Counted from the stretch's first letter, positions 7,930 through 17,874 are shown. The stretch is 64,000 bases of DNA from JANXSD01 sp038206385 (GCA_038206385.1 JBBRAW010000003.1:1-64000); one strand, 5' to 3'. Program-made: numbers and translations. Notes: generated by a model not told the origin, from the sequence alone.

Positions 7930-8688
7930 TTACCATTTTGCATCCGGCATCGAACGCGGTAACGATTGCATCTCTGCTAATAAAAATCCTAAATGTTCTG
8001 TGTGAAAACCATTCATTCCACCTTTCGATTTATAACCTGCAACAGGAATTGTTAACGTAGCTTTTATAAATACTTCTTCAATTAATTGATTCCACTCCGC
8101 ACGCAAATTATTTAAGTCAAAAGCAATTCCTTCTTTGATTAACAATGCATCAACATCATTCATTTCAAAAAGTTCATCAATATACGACCATAAATCATTT
8201 GCAGCATTTTGAATACGTTGATGACTTTCATCTGTACCATCACCTAAGCGAATTACCCATTGACTGGAGTGTCGTAAATGATACGTAACTTCTTTCAATG
8301 ATTTCTCTGCTAAACCAGAAATTGTTTCATCATTACTTTTCACTAATCCACGAAAGTGCAAATAGGCAAATGCTGAAAAAAGAAATGAACGCATCATTGT
8401 AACAGCAAAATCTCCGTTAGGCATTTCTACTAACATTCGATTTCTATACGAGCGAACATCACGGAAATAAGCCAAGTCATCTTCACTTCTTCCTTTGCCT
8501 TCAACTTGTCCGGCATAGGTTAAAAATCCACGCGACTGACCAATAAGATCCAATGCCATATTACTCATTGCGATATCTTCTTCGAGAATTGGTGCATGGC
8601 CACTCCACTCTGCTAAACGTTGTGCTAAAACCAAAGCGTTATCGCCGATGCGTAAATTATATTCGAATAAAGCGTTTTGCTTTTCCAT
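7930..8688 (-). CDS. paaC: 1,2-phenylacetyl-CoA epoxidase structural subunit PaaC
   Basis: A 252-residue helical ferritin-like protein of normal PaaC length. Recognisable blocks are RLAEWSGHAPILEEDIAMSN, ALDLIGQSRGFLTYAG and the C-terminal NGFHTEHLGFLLAEMQSL. PaaC is the catalytically inactive partner that forms the (PaaAC)2 core with the di-iron subunit PaaA and supports substrate binding. Its start overlaps the paaB stop by one base, indicating translational coupling. Confidence 0.93.
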   Translation of the reverse strand: MEKQNALFEYNLRIGDNALVLAQRLAEWSGHAPILEEDIAMSNMALDLIGQSRGFLTYAGQVEGKGRSEDDLAYFRDVRSYRNRMLVEMPNGDFAVTMMRSFLFSAFAYLHFRGLVKSNDETISGLAEKSLKEVTYHLRHSSQWVIRLGDGTDESHQRIQNAANDLWSYIDELFEMNDVDALLIKEGIAFDLNNLRAEWNQLIEEVFIKATLTIPVAGYKSKGGMNGFHTEHLGFLLAEMQSLPRSMPDAKW

Positions 8689-8981
8689 TAAACTTGTTTG
8701 ATGCCTTCAGGCGTTTTGAATGAGTTTGGCCAACGATATAATTTATCATTTGCTGGATCGAAAAAGGGTCCCATATCATCTGGTGTGGATGCAATTATTG
8801 CAGATGAAAGTACAACCCACATATTTATTGCTTCCATTCGTCGTCCGTAAACATCACGAGCATTTAATAATGCCATTTCTGAATCTGGAGCATGAACACT
8901 ACCTGCATGTTCGTGTGGAGCGCCATCTTTTTTTTGCGTAAACACTTCCCATATCGGCCAATCTTTTTTTGAATCTGACAT
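8688..8981 (-). CDS. paaB: 1,2-phenylacetyl-CoA epoxidase subunit PaaB
   Basis: A 97-residue protein, the usual PaaB size. Conserved segments are WEVFTQKKDGAPHEHAGSVH, the ALLNARDVYGRR helix and WVVLSSAI. PaaB bridges and stabilises the PaaAC heterodimers of the multicomponent monooxygenase and is required for activity with the reductase. It lies 35 bases downstream of paaA and overlaps paaC. Confidence 0.94.
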   Translation of the reverse strand: MSDSKKDWPIWEVFTQKKDGAPHEHAGSVHAPDSEMALLNARDVYGRRMEAINMWVVLSSAIIASTPDDMGPFFDPANDKLYRWPNSFKTPEGIKQV

Positions 8982-9016
8982 CTCTATTTTTTATCGTTAA
9001 TCAATCGCAAAAATTA

Positions 9017-9970
9017 TCAAGCAACTTTCTCTTTTTTTAATGAATATGCAGTTGCAGCATCTCTCACCCACTGACCATTTTTATGTGCATCATTACGTTG
9101 CTTCAATCGTAATTTATTACATGGACCATTGCCAATAATTACCTCATTAAATTCAGCCCAATCAATTTCACCGAATTCATAATGGCGAGTTTCTGTATTC
9201 CATTTTAAATCCTTGTCTGGAATTGTTAAACCTATCGCTTCAGCTTGTGGAATTGTACGATCAATAAAACGTTGACGTAAATCATCATTTGTATTTAACT
9301 TCACTTTCCATTTCAACAAATCACCAGAATTAGGAGAGTTTTTATCACTCGGTCCGAACATCATTAGTGTTGGCCACCAAAAGCGGTTCATCGAATCTTG
9401 AGCCATCGCCTTTTGTTCATCGGAACCTTTCATGAGATATGCCATGATCTGATATCCTTGCTTGTTATGAAAATTTTCTTCTTTGCAGATACGTACCATC
9501 GCACGAGCGTAAGGGCCATAAGAACATTTTGCTAAAACAGTTTGATTAACGATTGCTGCGCCATCCACGAGCCATCCGATTGCGCCCATATCAGCCCATG
9601 ATAAAGTAGGATAATTGAAAATACTTGAATATTTGGCCTTTCCACTCATTAACATTTCGTTCATTTCTGACCGATCCATTCCTAATGTTTCGGCTCCACT
9701 ATAAATATAAAGACCATGTCCGGCTTCATCTTGAACTTTGGCAATAAGGATAGCTTTGCGAGCAAGACTTGGTGCGCGAGTGATCCAATTACCTTCGGGT
9801 AACATTCCAATCACTTCTGAATGTGCGTGCTGCGACATCATACGTAATAGTTGCTTACGATAACGCTCTGGCATCCAATCTTTTGGTTCAATTGTTTTAC
9901 CAGATGCTATCTTTGCATCGAATTCAATTTCTCGTTGGCTATTGTCTTCGATAATGTTTTTCTGATCCAT
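9017..9970 (-). CDS. paaA: 1,2-phenylacetyl-CoA epoxidase catalytic subunit PaaA
   Basis: A 317-residue di-iron oxygenase subunit. Two iron-binding motifs are visible: AKVQDEAGHGLYIY (ExxH) and the second carboxylate/histidine cluster CKEENFHNKQGYQIM; the N-terminal block QHAHSEVIGMLPEGNW is typical of PaaA. The enzyme epoxidises the aromatic ring of phenylacetyl-CoA. The start chosen is ATG at 9970 (MDQKNII); 24 upstream in-frame residues are hydrophobic and unlike the family. It is the first gene of the paa run and is divergent from the polysaccharide locus over about 200 bases. No good TAnnTTTG match was found upstream on the minus strand. Confidence 0.94.
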   Translation of the reverse strand: MDQKNIIEDNSQREIEFDAKIASGKTIEPKDWMPERYRKQLLRMMSQHAHSEVIGMLPEGNWITRAPSLARKAILIAKVQDEAGHGLYIYSGAETLGMDRSEMNEMLMSGKAKYSSIFNYPTLSWADMGAIGWLVDGAAIVNQTVLAKCSYGPYARAMVRICKEENFHNKQGYQIMAYLMKGSDEQKAMAQDSMNRFWWPTLMMFGPSDKNSPNSGDLLKWKVKLNTNDDLRQRFIDRTIPQAEAIGLTIPDKDLKWNTETRHYEFGEIDWAEFNEVIIGNGPCNKLRLKQRNDAHKNGQWVRDAATAYSLKKEKVA

Positions 9971-10160
9971 AAAAATTGTGATTCTGTTTATTGATGGTAA
10001 AAATACGAGATACAAAGTCACTGTACAAATGAGATCCATCATAAATTATAAAAGAACTGTAAATATTGTTTGCAAAATTTGTGAAACATGAATTACCTTT
10101 TAGAGTATAAACCTCATTGATATTGTGTACTCTTGCTTAATTATCACTCGATCCTTTCAT

Positions 10161-10168
10161 TATATTTG
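10161..10168 (+). promoter_or_regulatory. Bacteroidota -7 box of the polysaccharide locus
   Basis: TATATTTG fits TAnnTTTG exactly and ends five bases before the ATG of the Wza-like gene, so the transcript would begin at or next to the start codon. No TTTG at the right -33 distance is visible, which lowers confidence. Confidence 0.5.
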
Positions 10169-10173
10169 CCCTT

Positions 10174-10995
10174 ATGAAAATACTACATTACCTGTTGATA
10201 TTGACCATGTTAAGTTTGGTCTTACCATCCTGCCGAAGCGTTAAAGAAGTTACTTACTTTCAAAAAGATGATTCATTAGTAACCAAAAATTCGAAAGTAA
10301 TTTATCCAAACTTTAATCAGGATGCTGTAAACAAACCAGTTATGCCATCCTTTTTAGCAGTAATACAGCCGCATGATATTCTATCAATTTACATCACGAG
10401 CTTAAGTCCGGAGGCTAGTAGTTTTTTTAATACCATAGCGCCTGGATCTGGTCCAACTTCAGATAATTATTCCACAAAATCAGATATTGGTTATTTAGTT
10501 GATGAGAACGGGAATATTGAGTTACCATTAGTTGGAAAAGTAAAATTAGGAGGTTTAACAACATCACTAGCACACGATACATTAGTTAATCGTTTAGAAA
10601 AATATTTACAAGTTCCCTCTGTTAGAGTTTATATTGTTAATTTTAAAATTACGTTAATCGGAGAAGTTAGTAAGCCAGGAGTATATAATGTAACGAATGA
10701 GAAAATTAATTTATTGGAAGCAATTGCGTTAGCAGGGGATCTTACCATCTTTGGAAATAGAAAAGAAGTAACTTTAATTCGAGAAGTGAATGGTGAAAAA
10801 ATTTTTACAACGATTAATTTAACGAAAAGAGATTTATTTAATGCGCCTTATTATTATTTACACTCGAATGATATTCTTTATATTCCACCAGTAAAAAGTA
10901 AAGTTGCTCAAACAGATAATTTTTACAGAATATATCCAATAATTGTGAGTACTGTTACATTACTCGCATTACTTGGTGTAAGATTTATTAATTAA
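10174..10995 (+). CDS. Wza-like polysaccharide export lipoprotein
   Basis: A 273-residue lipoprotein. The signal peptide MKILHYLLILTMLSLVLPSC has its lipidated Cys at residue 20. A polysaccharide-export (Poly_export) domain follows (about 55-155: IQPHDILSIYI, DENGNIELPLVGKVKLGG), then an SLBB repeat (ITLIGEVSKPGVYNV to AGDLTIFGNRKEV), and a C-terminal hydrophobic helix (residues about 250-270) that would cross the outer membrane. Such proteins form the outer-membrane channel for capsule or exopolysaccharide and pair with a Wzc-type protein, encoded 40 bases downstream. It opens the plus-strand polysaccharide locus. Confidence 0.9.
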   Translation: MKILHYLLILTMLSLVLPSCRSVKEVTYFQKDDSLVTKNSKVIYPNFNQDAVNKPVMPSFLAVIQPHDILSIYITSLSPEASSFFNTIAPGSGPTSDNYSTKSDIGYLVDENGNIELPLVGKVKLGGLTTSLAHDTLVNRLEKYLQVPSVRVYIVNFKITLIGEVSKPGVYNVTNEKINLLEAIALAGDLTIFGNRKEVTLIREVNGEKIFTTINLTKRDLFNAPYYYLHSNDILYIPPVKSKVAQTDNFYRIYPIIVSTVTLLALLGVRFIN

Positions 10996-11035
10996 AAGTA
11001 CGCGGCAAATTCCATATCATAATAGTAGAAAAACA

Positions 11036-13501
11036 ATGAGCGATTCAAATCAACAACAAATTAATAATCCATATCCTAATCAAACGCAGGCCATTGGTGC
11101 AAACGAACCAATGAACCAAATAAATTTGAAGCAGATATTCAACAAATTTTTTGTACGGCATTGGTATTTGTATGTATACACTTTAAGTTTAGCAATTATT
11201 ACAGCTTATTTTTATAATTGGTATTCTACTCCTGTATATTTTACAAGTTGTACTGTTTTAATTAAGGATGCATCGCAACATTATAATTCAAATGATTTAT
11301 TATCTCAATTAAATTCTTTTAGCGCGGAAGGTGGTGTTGATAACGAAATAGGAATTATTCGATCACGACAATTAATTACTAAAGCATTAAGTGAGCTTCA
11401 ATATGGAAAATTATATTACATCCAAGGAGATATAAAAACTAGTGAGATTTATAAAGACAATCCTATTCGATTAGATATTGATACACTTTACAATGGTGCT
11501 TATCGAACAAATTTAGAAATTGGAATCCTCAATGATTACAAATACAAATTAACTTACACATTAAAAAATCGCGAATTCATTGGCTACTATCTTTTAGGTA
11601 AAAAAGTAAATACAGAAATTGGAAAGTTTACAATTAATAAAACTCTTGCATTTGATAATAATCTTTTCAATCATCCAACATTTAAGAATAGAGCATTCTT
11701 AATATCAATAGCTGGATTAGAAAACATGACTGATGCATATCAATCCATGTTGAAAGCAGACAAGGTAAGTTCGAATGCTACCTTATTACAATTATCGATA
11801 CAAGGAACAGTACCGTCTAAAAATGAAGCCTTCTTAAATAAACTTTGTGAATTATATATTCAAAAGGGAATTGAAATAAAAAATGAATATGCAGTAAATA
11901 CCTTAAAGTTTATTGATGAACAGCTGGGTTTATTAACGAATGATATTGATGTTAATGAAAATAATGTGGAACAGTTTCGTGTTAAGAGAGGCATAACAGA
12001 TATTAGTATCGAAGCCTCTTCCTACTTAGAAAGTGTTAAAAATTTCGACAACTCCATTTCAGAGCTTCAAGTTCAATTAAGTTTTCTTGATTATTTGGAA
12101 CGTTATGTTTCTGGTGGCAAGGAATTATCAGGTAATATTTCACCTGCAAGTATTTTAGTTGACGATCCGCTATTAAGAACATTAATAATAAAATTAAATG
12201 ATCTGGAGAATAAAAGAAAATCAGCATTGTCGATTGTGAAATCTGATAATCCAATTTTAATTAGTCAGAATATAGAGATTCAAAATACTAAAAGTGCATT
12301 AATTGAAAATATTAAGAGTTTAAGAAATGGGTTGAAAGCTTCTCTGAATGAAGCATTATCACAAAAGGGAAATGTACAAGGCAAATTAAGGTTATTACCT
12401 GGTGCGCAACGTGAATTACAAACGATGTTAAGAGGTTCAAGTATTAAAGAAACACTCTATTCGTATTTATTGCAAAAACGTGCTGAAACAGCAATACTTT
12501 TAGCATCTACCACTGCAGATAACAGAGTAATTGATGCGGCAAGAACCTATCCACATCCATTAAAACCAGTAACGAGTTTAAGTTATTCAATTGCAATAAT
12601 ATTAGGTTTAATTATTCCTGCATTAATAATTTATTTTCGTGATATACTCAACGACAGAGTTAATGATCGTTTCGATCTAGAACGATTAACAAGCATTCCA
12701 ATATTAGGAATGATAGGACTAAGTGCTTCAAAATCGAACCTTGTAGTTACAGAGAAACCAAATTCACATATCTCTGAAGCATTTCGTTCTATTCGAACAA
12801 ACATGCAATATTTTAATGCTAATAAGACTCAAAATACAATAATGGTTACTTCTTCGATTTCATCGGAGGGTAAAAGTTTTTGTTCTATAAATCTAGCAGT
12901 AATGTTGGCAATGTCGGGAAGAAAAACAATCCTTGTGAGTTGCGATTTAAGAAAACCAAAAATTACATTGGGGTTTGATTTCATAAGTGAAGTTGGACTT
13001 AGTAACTACCTAATTGGTATTGCTAATGAAAAAGAAATAATACAAAACTCAGGGACTATACCAAACTTAGATATTATACTTTCTGGACCGAAGCCGCCGA
13101 ACCCTTCAGAATTAATCATCTCTCAACGTATGGATGATCTATTTGAAAATTTGAAAAAAAATTACGACAATATTATATTAGATACCCCTCCTATTGGGTT
13201 GATAACTGATGCAATGGTATTATCAAAATACTCTGACATTAACATTTATGTCGTTCGTCAGGGAGTAACTAGAAAACATCAATTGAATTTCATTAATAAA
13301 TTATATTTAGAAGGCAAAATTAAAAATGTTTGTATCATTCTAAATGCTATTAAAGCGGCGAATCGTAGTTATGGATATGGCTATGAATACTCGTATGGAT
13401 ATGGTTATGGCTACGGTTATGGCTACTATGAAGAAGATGAAAAAGGAAACTCTAAAAGCATTTTAAGTAATTTATTCAAAAGCAAAAAGAAAAGTTCATG
13501 A
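11036..13501 (+). CDS. Wzc-like polysaccharide co-polymerase / tyrosine autokinase
   Basis: An 821-residue protein combining a Wzz chain-length domain and a BY-kinase domain. A first membrane helix lies near residues 46-64 and a second near 520-540, with a long periplasmic coiled region and GNVR-type segment between them. The cytoplasmic kinase has Walker A SSISSEGKS (Lys613), Walker A' ILVSCDLRKP (Asp637; the first Asp of the usual DxD is Ser635) and Walker B IILDTPPIG (about 711-719). The C-terminus (778-798) holds 11 tyrosines in a YG-type repeat, the expected autophosphorylation tail. Cycling of this tail controls polymer export and length. It works with the Wza-like protein. Confidence 0.9.
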   Translation: MSDSNQQQINNPYPNQTQAIGANEPMNQINLKQIFNKFFVRHWYLYVYTLSLAIITAYFYNWYSTPVYFTSCTVLIKDASQHYNSNDLLSQLNSFSAEGGVDNEIGIIRSRQLITKALSELQYGKLYYIQGDIKTSEIYKDNPIRLDIDTLYNGAYRTNLEIGILNDYKYKLTYTLKNREFIGYYLLGKKVNTEIGKFTINKTLAFDNNLFNHPTFKNRAFLISIAGLENMTDAYQSMLKADKVSSNATLLQLSIQGTVPSKNEAFLNKLCELYIQKGIEIKNEYAVNTLKFIDEQLGLLTNDIDVNENNVEQFRVKRGITDISIEASSYLESVKNFDNSISELQVQLSFLDYLERYVSGGKELSGNISPASILVDDPLLRTLIIKLNDLENKRKSALSIVKSDNPILISQNIEIQNTKSALIENIKSLRNGLKASLNEALSQKGNVQGKLRLLPGAQRELQTMLRGSSIKETLYSYLLQKRAETAILLASTTADNRVIDAARTYPHPLKPVTSLSYSIAIILGLIIPALIIYFRDILNDRVNDRFDLERLTSIPILGMIGLSASKSNLVVTEKPNSHISEAFRSIRTNMQYFNANKTQNTIMVTSSISSEGKSFCSINLAVMLAMSGRKTILVSCDLRKPKITLGFDFISEVGLSNYLIGIANEKEIIQNSGTIPNLDIILSGPKPPNPSELIISQRMDDLFENLKKNYDNIILDTPPIGLITDAMVLSKYSDINIYVVRQGVTRKHQLNFINKLYLEGKIKNVCIILNAIKAANRSYGYGYEYSYGYGYGYGYGYYEEDEKGNSKSILSNLFKSKKKSS

Positions 13502-13530
13502 TCCATGAATAAGTATTCAAAAAGTATATT

Positions 13531-14922
13531 GTGATTAAGGGTATAATTGAAAACGTTAAGAATAAATTCAGAAAGAACTTCGACCATGAATCTAAGAAAC
13601 TGATTAAAAACAGTTCGTGGGTATTCATAGCGAATGCGCTAGCTGTTGTACTTGCTTTTTTAAGATCTATTTTAATTGCTCGAGGATTAGGTGCAACAAC
13701 ATTAGGAACTTATGCTGTGGTGATTGCTTTTGTAGTGACTATTCAAGAAATTTTAAAACTGAATGTTGCATTAGGAATAATTCGTTACGGCGCTCAATAT
13801 GTTTCTGAAAAACGTCCAGACAAACTAATTGCATTATTAAAAGTAGGAATTTCTGCAAGTCTGTTGAGCGCACTAGTTTCTGTAATCATTATAGCATCCT
13901 TAACAAGTTTAATCTACCCTCACTTCTTCAGCGTTCCCGGATTAGAAAAATTTATTATATTATATTCCATAATAAATGGCTTTTCATTTCTTGATAATAT
14001 TGGCAGAGGTGTTTTGAAAATATTTAATAAGTTCAAATTAAACTCTATCATACAAATGATAATGGATGTTTTTGAATTTAGCATGATCGCCATTTGTATA
14101 TATAAATACCCACATAATCTTGAATATTTCTTTTATACAGTAATAATAACAAGATTTATTAATTCAATGATTTGTAACTCATCAGTTATATTTGAGTTGA
14201 AAAAAGAGTTGGGAAAATATATTACTTCAAAAGTATCATTAATAAAAAGTGATTTAACTGAGATTAGACATTTTATTCTTGGTAGTTCTTTCAGTAATAC
14301 ACTAAAAATATTTATGAATCAAGGAGACATCCTAATCCTAAATTCATTTGGAAACCCACACATGGTAGGAGTTTATACAGTTGCGAAAAAATTAGGGTAT
14401 TCTGTTTTAGCAATGACAGATCCCTTAAGTATTTCAATCTATCCCCAATTGTCACACTTGGTTTCACAAACTAAATTCAAAGAGGCTAAAGTGATGATTA
14501 AAAAAATTACAGTAGCGACTTTTATTCCTATTGCGATTTTTCTTGTAGGTGCTTACTTCTTTAAAGATTTTATCATAGTTCGCGTTTATGGAAAAGATTT
14601 TGTTGAAGCCAGTGATCCCTTTTTTATTCATCTCATTGGCGCTGTTCAATCGGCCATATTCTTTTGGTGTGTTCCATTAGTGCAAAGTTTAGGGCTAACA
14701 ACAATGCGGCTAAGGGTGTATACCATGGCTTTAATACTTGAAGCCATAATTGCTTTATTTCTAGTAAAAATAATGGGACCAAGTGGTGTTGCAATTGCAT
14801 TATTATCTGCGAACGTCCTTATATCAATTTTATTTACGTGGTATTGTTTTCAACACATGAATTTAAAAATTAGTAATCAAGAAAATGATATGCAATCCAT
14901 GAATGCATCTAAAATTATATAG
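13531..14922 (+). CDS. Wzx-like oligosaccharide flippase (MATE/MOP superfamily)
   Basis: A 463-residue integral membrane protein with about 12-14 hydrophobic helices. The N-terminal pattern NSSWVFIANALAVVLAFLRS followed by ARGLGATTLGTYAV is characteristic of polysaccharide-repeat flippases. It would move lipid-linked repeat units to the periplasm. Translation appears to start at GTG 13531; no ATG start is seen before the conserved region. It is 29 bases downstream of the Wzc-like gene. Confidence 0.86.
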   Translation: MIKGIIENVKNKFRKNFDHESKKLIKNSSWVFIANALAVVLAFLRSILIARGLGATTLGTYAVVIAFVVTIQEILKLNVALGIIRYGAQYVSEKRPDKLIALLKVGISASLLSALVSVIIIASLTSLIYPHFFSVPGLEKFIILYSIINGFSFLDNIGRGVLKIFNKFKLNSIIQMIMDVFEFSMIAICIYKYPHNLEYFFYTVIITRFINSMICNSSVIFELKKELGKYITSKVSLIKSDLTEIRHFILGSSFSNTLKIFMNQGDILILNSFGNPHMVGVYTVAKKLGYSVLAMTDPLSISIYPQLSHLVSQTKFKEAKVMIKKITVATFIPIAIFLVGAYFFKDFIIVRVYGKDFVEASDPFFIHLIGAVQSAIFFWCVPLVQSLGLTTMRLRVYTMALILEAIIALFLVKIMGPSGVAIALLSANVLISILFTWYCFQHMNLKISNQENDMQSMNASKII

Positions 14923-14945
14923 TTCTATCATTAAAATAAATAAGT

Positions 14946-15680
14946 ATGAAATTATCTGATGTATGGAAATTGATTTTATGGGAAGGAATAAATCAATCAC
15001 TACTTAAACGTAAGCGCAATAAAATTTATATATTTCCATTAGATTTTCACGGAATAAATATTGGTTGCGGTCTACATAACCCTCCTAAATGGAAAGGGAT
15101 TGATGGTGGTGCAACGCATTATATTGCAAAAAAATTACCGGGTCCAATTTTCAAATTGTTTTATAAGGGGTTCAACATGCATAAAAATTATACGTTACAA
15201 GAGTATAAAGATAAAGTTAAAAAATTAGATTTGGTTCATCACGATTTACGGTTTGGACTACCTTACGAATCTAACACAATTCCTAATGTTTATTCCTCGC
15301 ATTTTTTTGAACACTTATTTAGAAAAGAATCTTTAACATTGTTGCAAGAATGCTTTCGTGTAATGAAAATAGATGGATGTATACGAATTTGTGTTCCATC
15401 TTTAGTTCAAGAAGTCGACAAAATTAAATCAGCAATAGAAGCTTATGACAATGCAGATATTATTCCTATACAAAAATATGTTACGTGGAATATAGTAGGT
15501 TATAGCTCATATTATTCTAATCATCACTGGATGTATAATTCGAAAGAGCTTGCCTCAATTCTAAAAGAAGCTGGTTTCTCAGAAATTACAGAATGTAGTT
15601 ACCATCAAGGAACAATGGTAGATGTAGATGTATTAGATAATAGAAATGGAATCTATTACGAAGCCTTTAAAAGGATTTGA
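14946..15680 (+). CDS. Class I SAM-dependent methyltransferase of the polysaccharide locus
   Basis: A 244-residue protein. INIGCGLHNPPKWKGIDGG is a compact SAM-binding motif I and acidic loop; YSSHFFEHLFRKESL is the post-I/IV region typical of methyltransferase_11 type proteins that act on sugars, and ECFRVMKIDGCIRICVPS is motif VI. The substrate is probably a sugar of the repeat unit, which is inference from position between the flippase and a glycosyltransferase. Its TGA overlaps a TTG of the next frame. Confidence 0.72.
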   Translation: MKLSDVWKLILWEGINQSLLKRKRNKIYIFPLDFHGINIGCGLHNPPKWKGIDGGATHYIAKKLPGPIFKLFYKGFNMHKNYTLQEYKDKVKKLDLVHHDLRFGLPYESNTIPNVYSSHFFEHLFRKESLTLLQECFRVMKIDGCIRICVPSLVQEVDKIKSAIEAYDNADIIPIQKYVTWNIVGYSSYYSNHHWMYNSKELASILKEAGFSEITECSYHQGTMVDVDVLDNRNGIYYEAFKRI

Positions 15681-15688
15681 AAAATAAA

Positions 15689-16879
15689 ATGGAAAGTAAG
15701 CCAATCGTTATTTACCTATCACCTTACGACATATTACGACCTCGCACAAACCAGGTAAGTGATGTGCGTTTCAGCGAGGGGTTTTCTCAGAATGGCTGTG
15801 AAGTACATTTAATAACTCCATTTGTATATAGATCTGACAATATTAGCAAGGAATCAGTGCTAGAAATTTATGGATTAGAATCCCCAATTCAAATTCATTA
15901 TTTAGCAACGAATTTCAAAAAAGATATTTCAGGAAAGTTCAGTTCTTATTTATTAGCATTTCTCACAACGATTAAAGTTTTTTCGGTAATTAAAAAAATC
16001 CCTCAAAATAAAAGCATTTATATAATTTCACGAAGTGCGTACTTATTACAAGCATTATTATCTATCAGAAAAATATTTGTCTCAAAATTTAAAAGTAGTA
16101 CATTGATATTTTGGGCTCATGACTTTAAACAAAAATCAACCTTTTTGAAAGTATATAAAGAATGTGACTTTTTACTAGCCACAAATAGTTCTATTATTGA
16201 TGATTTATGCAAATTAGGAGTAAAACCCATTGAAAAAACACATGTTACATTAAATCCAATTACTAAAGCTCAATCAGAATTTAATATCTCAAAAGAAGAC
16301 GCGCGTAAAAAAGTCGGATTGGATAAAATCAACGAACCACTACTAGTTTATACTGGTAAAGTTGCAATCGACTATTACGAAGAATTGGAATATATCCTAA
16401 AGGCAGTAGCTAAAAATCCTCATATCAAATTTATATGCACCGGCGGTAAACCAGAAGCGATTCGTTATTGGCAAAATTGGTGTGCTCAAAGAAAAATAAA
16501 TAACGTTATTTTTACTGGATATATAAATGATTATAGTAAAATAAAATATTATCAATATTCGGCTGACATCCTAATATCCTATTATACCAAACAAGGTCAT
16601 GATGTCAACTATAATTTACCTAACAAAATTTGTGAATATATGTTGAGTGGAAATATTATACTTTCCCCTAATTATCCTGCAACAAGAAATTTACTTACAG
16701 AAAACAATTGTTGCTTTACAATTCCAGAAAACGAAGTGGGATTGTCAAAAAGCATAAACTTTATTCTAGAAAATAAAGAACTAATGAGCACAAAAGCAGC
16801 AAAAGCAAAACTATTAGTTTCAGAAATCACATTTAAAAAAAGAGGGAAATTAATATTGGATTTTCTTCAAAAAATTTAA
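15689..16879 (+). CDS. Glycosyltransferase family 4-like protein
   Basis: A GT-B glycosyltransferase of about 396 residues. The C-terminal half shows the nucleotide-sugar domain: LLVYTGKVAIDYYEELEYIL, KFICTGGK and NLPNKICEYMLSGNIILSPNYPATRNLL, the last replacing the E..ACG..VI block of GT4. ATG 15689 was chosen; a TTG at 15677 overlapping the previous stop is an alternative. The final TAA overlaps the next ATG by one base. Donor and acceptor sugars are unknown. Confidence 0.75.
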   Translation: MESKPIVIYLSPYDILRPRTNQVSDVRFSEGFSQNGCEVHLITPFVYRSDNISKESVLEIYGLESPIQIHYLATNFKKDISGKFSSYLLAFLTTIKVFSVIKKIPQNKSIYIISRSAYLLQALLSIRKIFVSKFKSSTLIFWAHDFKQKSTFLKVYKECDFLLATNSSIIDDLCKLGVKPIEKTHVTLNPITKAQSEFNISKEDARKKVGLDKINEPLLVYTGKVAIDYYEELEYILKAVAKNPHIKFICTGGKPEAIRYWQNWCAQRKINNVIFTGYINDYSKIKYYQYSADILISYYTKQGHDVNYNLPNKICEYMLSGNIILSPNYPATRNLLTENNCCFTIPENEVGLSKSINFILENKELMSTKAAKAKLLVSEITFKKRGKLILDFLQKI

Positions 16880-17874
16880 TGGACAACGAAAAGCTAAAAT
16901 ATTATTTACAGCATGGCTATCTTGGCTTGAAAAGTGGCATATTGGCAATTTTATTGCCGAAATTAATTAATACCATTGCAGCGAAAAAAACATTTGTTTT
17001 CATAAAAAAAAACTGGGATGCACACAATTTTAATCAAACTGTCTCATTAGCAAAATATACAGGTGAAAATACAAATATTGAAAACATTAAAATACTACTA
17101 AACGAGTTCCAAACAGATTCATTATTTGCTGCAATAGTTCATGGCAGCATATCAACAAATGAAATTGTAAATTATAGTGATTTTGATGGCATTTTAATTA
17201 TTGATGAATCGAAAATTAATTCTGTAAGTGAATTAAAGTCACTTCGGCAACTTATTATTCGAACAGAATTAGAGATGATGAAAATTGACTCATTACAGCA
17301 TCATGGTTGGCAAATTATTCTAAAAAGTGAAATGTCAAATTATTACGACTCCACCTTTCCTTTACTTTTAATCCGAAAAGGGAAGTTACTTATCCATGCA
17401 CATAATACACTAAATTTTTACGTAAACCCAGAAAATCAAAATTATAAAACCGGTTTTAGCAATATAAAAAAAAGTATTTTAAAGAAAATTACTTCTGGAG
17501 AATTTCAAAATAATTTTTACACTTTCAAAAATTTTATATCTGAGTTACTATTGATCCCTGCATTATACTATCAAGCTTTGAATAATGAACCCATATTTAA
17601 AAAAGATAGTTTTGAATGGATAGAAAATAATTTAGAAAAGAAATACTATTCAATCTTTGTGGAATTGTCTGTGTTAAGAACAACGTGGGCCCAAAGTGAA
17701 GTTGATGAATCAAAAGAACGTTTAGCTAATAAATTGAAATTATTAAAAATAGTATCAACAAAATTTAGAACGAAGTTGCCAGCGAGATATAAAGAATGGC
17801 TTAATCCAATAAGAAAAGAAATGTTGCTTCAAACATTGGATGAAATGGCAAATAAAATAGATTTAAAAAATTAG
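16879..17874 (+). CDS. Nucleotidyltransferase-fold protein, function unknown
   Basis: A 331-residue protein I do not recognise as a named family. The segment FAAIVHGSISTNEIVNYSDF, followed directly by DG, fits the polymerase-beta-like nucleotidyltransferase signature (hGS...SDxD), near residues 83-104. The rest is alpha-helical with a long C-terminal helical region. The start overlaps the glycosyltransferase stop by one base and its stop TAG overlaps the GTG of the next gene, so it is firmly inside the polysaccharide operon. It forms a three-gene cassette with the next two genes. A role in activating or transferring a nucleotide-linked group is possible but unproven. Confidence 0.6.
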   Translation: MDNEKLKYYLQHGYLGLKSGILAILLPKLINTIAAKKTFVFIKKNWDAHNFNQTVSLAKYTGENTNIENIKILLNEFQTDSLFAAIVHGSISTNEIVNYSDFDGILIIDESKINSVSELKSLRQLIIRTELEMMKIDSLQHHGWQIILKSEMSNYYDSTFPLLLIRKGKLLIHAHNTLNFYVNPENQNYKTGFSNIKKSILKKITSGEFQNNFYTFKNFISELLLIPALYYQALNNEPIFKKDSFEWIENNLEKKYYSIFVELSVLRTTWAQSEVDESKERLANKLKLLKIVSTKFRTKLPARYKEWLNPIRKEMLLQTLDEMANKIDLKN

